Assembly (NCBI GenBank): GCA_019748065.1
Contig: JAIEQB010000066.1
Span: 1 to 35,089 of the forward strand
DNA: 35,089 nucleotides
Origin: Alphaproteobacteria bacterium
Lineage (GTDB): Bacteria > Pseudomonadota > Alphaproteobacteria > UBA9655
Direction: 5' to 3'
Shown: positions 32,466 to 35,089 of the stretch, one piece after another
Numbering within the stretch: position 1 is the first letter of the stretch
How the letters are laid out: each line of letters opens with the position of its first letter
Notes under the pieces: model-generated
What the model saw: the letters and a program-made list of their open reading frames with translations, nothing else
Databases searched by the model: none
What the model was told of the DNA's origin: nothing
Program-made: the position numbers and the translations under genes

Positions 32466-33920
32466 TTACTTTCCCTGTTTCTTCGTTGACTTTTGAGTTG
32501 GTTTTTTCTCGGCCTTTACTTGAGCTAAAATCTGCTTTTCAGCATCTTCCTCATCTTTAGCCAGTAATTTTTCCAAGTCTTCTGGCGTGATAGATTTTTC
32601 TGAGACCTTAGCCTCACTTAGAATAAAGTCAACGACCTTATTTTCAAAAATTGGCGCCCTTAAGGAGGCCATGGCTGATTCATTGTTACGGTAAAAATCA
32701 AAGACCTGTTGTTCTTGTCCTGGAAACTCTCGCGCCCGGGCTGTCAACGCACCTACAAACTCCTGTTGAGTAACTGTAATATTGTTCCGGTTACCAATTT
32801 CAGCAAGGAGGAGACCCAAACGGACACGGCGTTCAGCAATAAGCTTATACTCCGCCCGAAGAACTTCTTCACTTTGGCCAGCCGCTTCTTCAAAGGTTTT
32901 TGAACCCTTCTTACCTTTAACGTTGGCATTCGCTGCATTTTCTTGATCAATACCCAGCTCTTGACAAAGTTGATTCCAAATATTTTCAAACTCTATTTCA
33001 ACCATGTTTTGAGGGACATCAAAGATAAATCGCTCTGCAAGCGCATCTAAAACATGACGCTTTGTGGAAATAAAGGCTTGAGCATTATAATCTTTTGCAA
33101 GACTTGTTTTTACCCCCTCTTGCATCTCTTTAACCGTTTCAAAACCAAGCCTTTTAGCAAGTTTCTCATCTATAGCTGCAGGATCCACCTCATGAATATC
33201 TTTTAAATGAACGTCAAAACGAGCAGGCTTATTCGCATAATGCTTTTCATGATAGTCCTTGGGGAAGGTAACTTTAACCTCTAGGCGGGTGCCTTTTTCT
33301 TGATCAATAAGTTGATCTTCAAAACCAGGGATAAATGAACCTGATCCCAATTCAAGGGCATGATTCTGACCTTTACCGCCTTCAATAGGCTCATCTTCAA
33401 TAAACCCTTCGAAATCAATGATGGCCACATCCCCTTTTTTGGTTTTGCGAAGTTTTGCAAGAGGACGCGTTTCCCGTGTCCGGTTAGCAAAGTTATCTAA
33501 GACTTGTTCAATTGTCTTTTCTGGAACCTCAACCGCGTATTTTTCAAAAGCAAGATCTTTAAACGTCACCTCACCAATGGTGGGAAGAGTTTCAAGATTG
33601 ATGCTGAAAACAAGATCTTTTCCTTGATCAAAGGAATCAACTTCCACTTTTGGCTTTAGTGCAGGCTTTAAATCATTCTCTTTTACAACTTGCTTTACAG
33701 CCACATCGACGCAGGCATCAAGCGCTTTTGAGAGGGCCTCATTATGATAGCGTTGTTTCAGGATAGAAAGCGGTGCCTTACCGGGGCGGAAACCAGGAAT
33801 TTTAGCCTTTTGACCAATTTTTTCAAGTTGGGCATTAACTTTTAATTCAATATCTTTTGCGGAAAAAGTAATCTGAAATGACCGCTTGAGACCTTCTGAA
33901 AGAGTTTGTTTAATTTGCAT
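32466..33920 (-). CDS. tig: Trigger factor, ribosome-associated chaperone and prolyl isomerase
   Basis: A 484-residue trigger factor. The ribosome-docking motif appears as 'IPGFRPGKAPLSILKQRY', with the GFRxGKxP signature. The FKBP-type isomerase domain (~165-245) includes 'GDVAIIDFEGFIEDEPIEGG' and 'FIPGFEDQLI'. A helical chaperone domain follows. The protein is about 40-50 residues longer than E. coli Tig because of a Lys-rich tail. It heads the clp operon, downstream of tRNA-Leu. Confidence 0.96.
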   Translation of the reverse strand: MQIKQTLSEGLKRSFQITFSAKDIELKVNAQLEKIGQKAKIPGFRPGKAPLSILKQRYHNEALSKALDACVDVAVKQVVKENDLKPALKPKVEVDSFDQGKDLVFSINLETLPTIGEVTFKDLAFEKYAVEVPEKTIEQVLDNFANRTRETRPLAKLRKTKKGDVAIIDFEGFIEDEPIEGGKGQNHALELGSGSFIPGFEDQLIDQEKGTRLEVKVTFPKDYHEKHYANKPARFDVHLKDIHEVDPAAIDEKLAKRLGFETVKEMQEGVKTSLAKDYNAQAFISTKRHVLDALAERFIFDVPQNMVEIEFENIWNQLCQELGIDQENAANANVKGKKGSKTFEEAAGQSEEVLRAEYKLIAERRVRLGLLLAEIGNRNNITVTQQEFVGALTARAREFPGQEQQVFDFYRNNESAMASLRAPIFENKVVDFILSEAKVSEKSITPEDLEKLLAKDEEDAEKQILAQVKAEKKPTQKSTKKQGK

Positions 33921-33994
33921 GTCCTATGCCTCGCTTGCTTTACAAAATATCCTATGAGGAAAACCCTAAGATTTCATTCCTCTCACTACAAAGT

Positions 33995-34079
33995 TGGTAC
34001 GGGCGAAGGGACTTGAACCCCCACGGCTTGCGCCACCAGATCCTAAGTCTGGCGTGTCTACCAATTCCACCACGCCCGC
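33995..34079 (-). tRNA. tRNA-Leu (anticodon UAG)
   Basis: Read on the minus strand, the acceptor stem GCGGGCG/CGCCCGT closes with one G-U pair. The D arm has AATTGGTAGAC. The anticodon stem CCAGA/TCTGG holds loop CTTAGGA, anticodon TAG. A long variable arm (TGGCGCAAGCCGT) identifies a class II tRNA, and GTTCAAGTC is the T loop region. The 3' CCA is encoded. The length is 85 nt. Confidence 0.96.
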
Positions 34080-34089
34080 ATGGGCCAAT

Positions 34090-34118
34090 TTCATAGCACA
34101 CCAAATCGCATTTGAAAA
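34090..34118 (-). promoter_or_regulatory. Putative promoter of tRNA-Leu
   Basis: On the minus strand, TTTTCA (34118-34113) and, after 17 nt, TATGAA (34095-34090) preceded by an extended -10 TGC lie just upstream of the tRNA 5' end. Confidence 0.4.
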
Positions 34119-34152
34119 CGTGGTTTAGCAAGAAAACGCCAGTTCTCTGAGA

Positions 34153-34183
34153 TTATTCACATATTTTGTTAATTTTACCTTAA
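34153..34183. other. DnaA-box-like and CtrA-box-like sequences in the gap upstream of tRNA-Leu
   Basis: TTATTCACA (34153-34161) differs from the DnaA consensus TTATCCACA by one base. TTAA-N7-TTAA (34169-34183) has the CtrA spacing. Apart from these, the repeat at 34234-34395 and the tRNA promoter, the 34080-34439 stretch holds no gene that I can support. AT-richness makes chance matches possible. Confidence 0.3.
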
Positions 34184-34233
34184 TTTATGGGAAAAAAATA
34201 AATTGAGAGAGAATTGCAGAAATTCTTCCGACT

Positions 34234-34395
34234 TGTCATTCCGCGGAGGCGGGGATCCAGTAAACCTTTGAAACAAATAAATTTTTTCCACATTTGGCAA
34301 AATAGTGCCTTTGTTAACTCTTTACATTTTTATCCCTACAAATACTGTCTTAGCCCAACATTTGCCTGGATCCCCGCCTCCGCGGGGATTGACAA
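34234..34395. repeat. MITE-like element with 20-bp perfect terminal inverted repeats
   Basis: The arms at 34241-34260 and 34366-34385 are exact inverse complements over 20 bp, rich in GC with a BamHI-type GGATCC core. TTGTCATT on the left and GGATTGACAA on the right extend the pairing imperfectly. About 105 bp of AT-rich DNA lie between. Each arm can also fold on itself (CCGC..GCGG). It has no coding capacity. The arm sequence resembles the widespread GTCATTCC-type dispersed repeats and the element at 20364-20443. Confidence 0.8.
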
Positions 34396-34439
34396 AGTGT
34401 TATGAATTTTGCAATTGACTCTCTTAATTCCTGTTTTTC

Positions 34440-34465
34440 AAAAAAAAGGGGAGCCGAAGCTCCCT
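34440..34465 (-). terminator. Rho-independent terminator of the small membrane protein gene
   Basis: On the minus strand GGGAGC, a TTCG tetraloop and GCTCCC are followed by CTTTTTTT. This is a classical terminator, 45 nt beyond the stop codon of the 34510-34683 gene. Confidence 0.9.
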
Positions 34466-34509
34466 GGTCCTTTTAGAATGGAATCTTTTATTATCGAATC
34501 AAACTAATC

Positions 34510-34683
34510 TTATGGCGCATAATGACAGCTTAAGCGAACAAGCTCATTCGAGTGGGAAATCTGAAAAGGGCTCAACGCATGACCATAAGTATAGGCAAGG
34601 CCTACAAATATAGCTGTAATCATGATGAATGGTATAGTTTGCCTTGCAATATCAATTGCATTTAAAAATTGTGTTTTTGACAT
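34510..34683 (-). CDS. Small single-span membrane protein
   Basis: A 57-residue protein with one membrane helix at about residues 19-38 (IPFIMITAIFVGLAYTYGHA). A C-terminal tail follows with a lone Cys (VRLSCHYAP). The ATG at 34683 follows an AGGAGG seven bases upstream, which is preferred over an in-frame ATG at 34713. A strong terminator follows, so the gene is a self-contained transcription unit. It is not recognised; it could be a small stress or respiratory-accessory protein. Confidence 0.65.
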   Translation of the reverse strand: MSKTQFLNAIDIARQTIPFIMITAIFVGLAYTYGHALSPFQISHSNELVRLSCHYAP

Positions 34684-35021
34684 TTTAAATCCTCCTGTTT
34701 TGTTTGTGCTCATTTTAAATTAGCGCGAGCAGTCTCACCTGAATTAGTTACTAAATAGTTAACAAACCTGTTAATAATTTTATTTTTTTCAACACAAGGA
34801 CGACAGAAAAAACTTCTTATTGAAAACAAAAGAAAAAACTAAAAATAAAAACAGAAACATTATTAAAAAAGCTGTGGATAACTTTGTGAGTTTTTTTATA
34901 AGCTGATGATATCGCCTTTTATCTTATTTGTAAATATTATTCACAATTAATGCTTAACAGCGGACAAATTTTCAAAAGCCTAAAAGAATGATAGTATTCC
35001 TCCCAAAAAAGAGAGTTTATC
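34684..35021. other. AT-rich non-coding stretch with DnaA-box-like motifs
   Basis: About 340 nt without a supported gene. It contains a perfect DnaA box on the minus strand (TGTGGATAA, 34873-34881), a one-mismatch copy TTATTCACA (34937-34945), and a long A-rich tract at 34800-34870. A putative promoter, TTTTCA (34969-34974) and TAGTAT (34992-34997) 17 nt apart, precedes the last ORF. Confidence 0.35.
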
Positions 35022-35089
35022 ATGAGAAAGAAATCAGGGGGTGTGTGGCATGTAGCCGAAATTATAGCGGATGACCTGGAAGATCGAGA
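35022..35089 (+). CDS. Start of an unidentified gene, truncated by the window end
   Basis: An ORF opening with ATG at 35022 and a GAGAG ribosome site runs off the window after 22 codons (begins MRKKSGGVWHVAEI, then an acidic ADDLEDR). It has no stop within the window. It is too short to identify; a plausible promoter lies at 34969-34997. Confidence 0.45.
   Translation, partial: MRKKSGGVWHVAEIIADDLEDR

Noticed and set aside
1-35089. CRISPR array, prophage, insertion sequence or rRNA
   Set aside because: No regularly spaced direct repeats, transposase, integrase, phage structural genes or rRNA sequence were recognised.

Overview
The window looks like a chromosomal segment of a host-associated alphaproteobacterium, most likely a Holosporales/Rickettsiales-like endosymbiont (inference). 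Three things point that way: the alphaproteobacterial gene order erpA / argS-SPOR-nagZ-...-tatABC-serS-M23-yajC-secDF; an alphaproteobacterial rapZ-EIIA-HPr set; and an ATP/ADP translocase (Tlc) followed by an organophosphate-antiporter-type MFS protein, which are typical of bacteria living inside eukaryotic cells. Base composition is moderately AT-rich, and genes are often tightly packed with 1-4 nt overlaps.

Layout. 91-4774 (+): a probable single transcript with an unusually aromatic 46-codon leader ORF, two tandem paralogous ABC substrate-binding proteins of the 'tryptophan/tyrosine' type, rapZ, a PTS EIIA-Man-type protein, HPr and a type II (Rhizobium-type) asparaginase, closed by a 13-bp hairpin. 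5044-5805: NAD kinase. 5840-9293: accessory-looking region with a small exported Cys-rich protein, a MerC-like membrane protein, a truncated HAD-UbiA fusion, a Myb/SANT-like DNA-binding protein and two divergent small exported proteins. 9302-10744 (-): NAD(P)HX repair enzyme. 11006-14139: ATP/ADP translocase and MFS transporter, each with a terminator. 14235-14564 (-): A-type Fe-S carrier.

14685-26649 (+) is the long conserved cluster argS, SPOR protein, nagZ, M50 protease, tatA, tatB, an exported ELM1/DUF1022-like protein, tatC, serS, a degenerate LysM-M23 factor, yajC, secD and secF. It joins translation, cell-wall recycling and both export pathways. Several usual members (dgt, scpA, scpB, surE, pcm) are not in their expected places. 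26686-30381: exported pentapeptide protein (-), queuosine-precursor transporter with tgt (+), a second exported Cys-rich protein (+) and an M24 peptidase (-). 30423-34079 (-): clpX, clpP, tig and tRNA-Leu(UAG). The last kilobase is gene-poor: a MITE-like palindromic repeat, a small membrane protein with a classical terminator, an AT-rich stretch with DnaA-box-like sequences, and the first codons of an unidentified gene.

Most promising observations: (1) the Tyr/Trp-rich leader ORF ahead of the putative Trp/Tyr-type binding proteins, a candidate aromatic-amino-acid sensor; (2) two exported miniproteins 23 kb apart sharing a C-x3-C-x6-C core, one with a mirror-symmetric six-cysteine pattern containing a twin CX3C motif; (3) an exported ELM1-like protein embedded in the tat operon and followed by a palindromic repeat just upstream of tatC.
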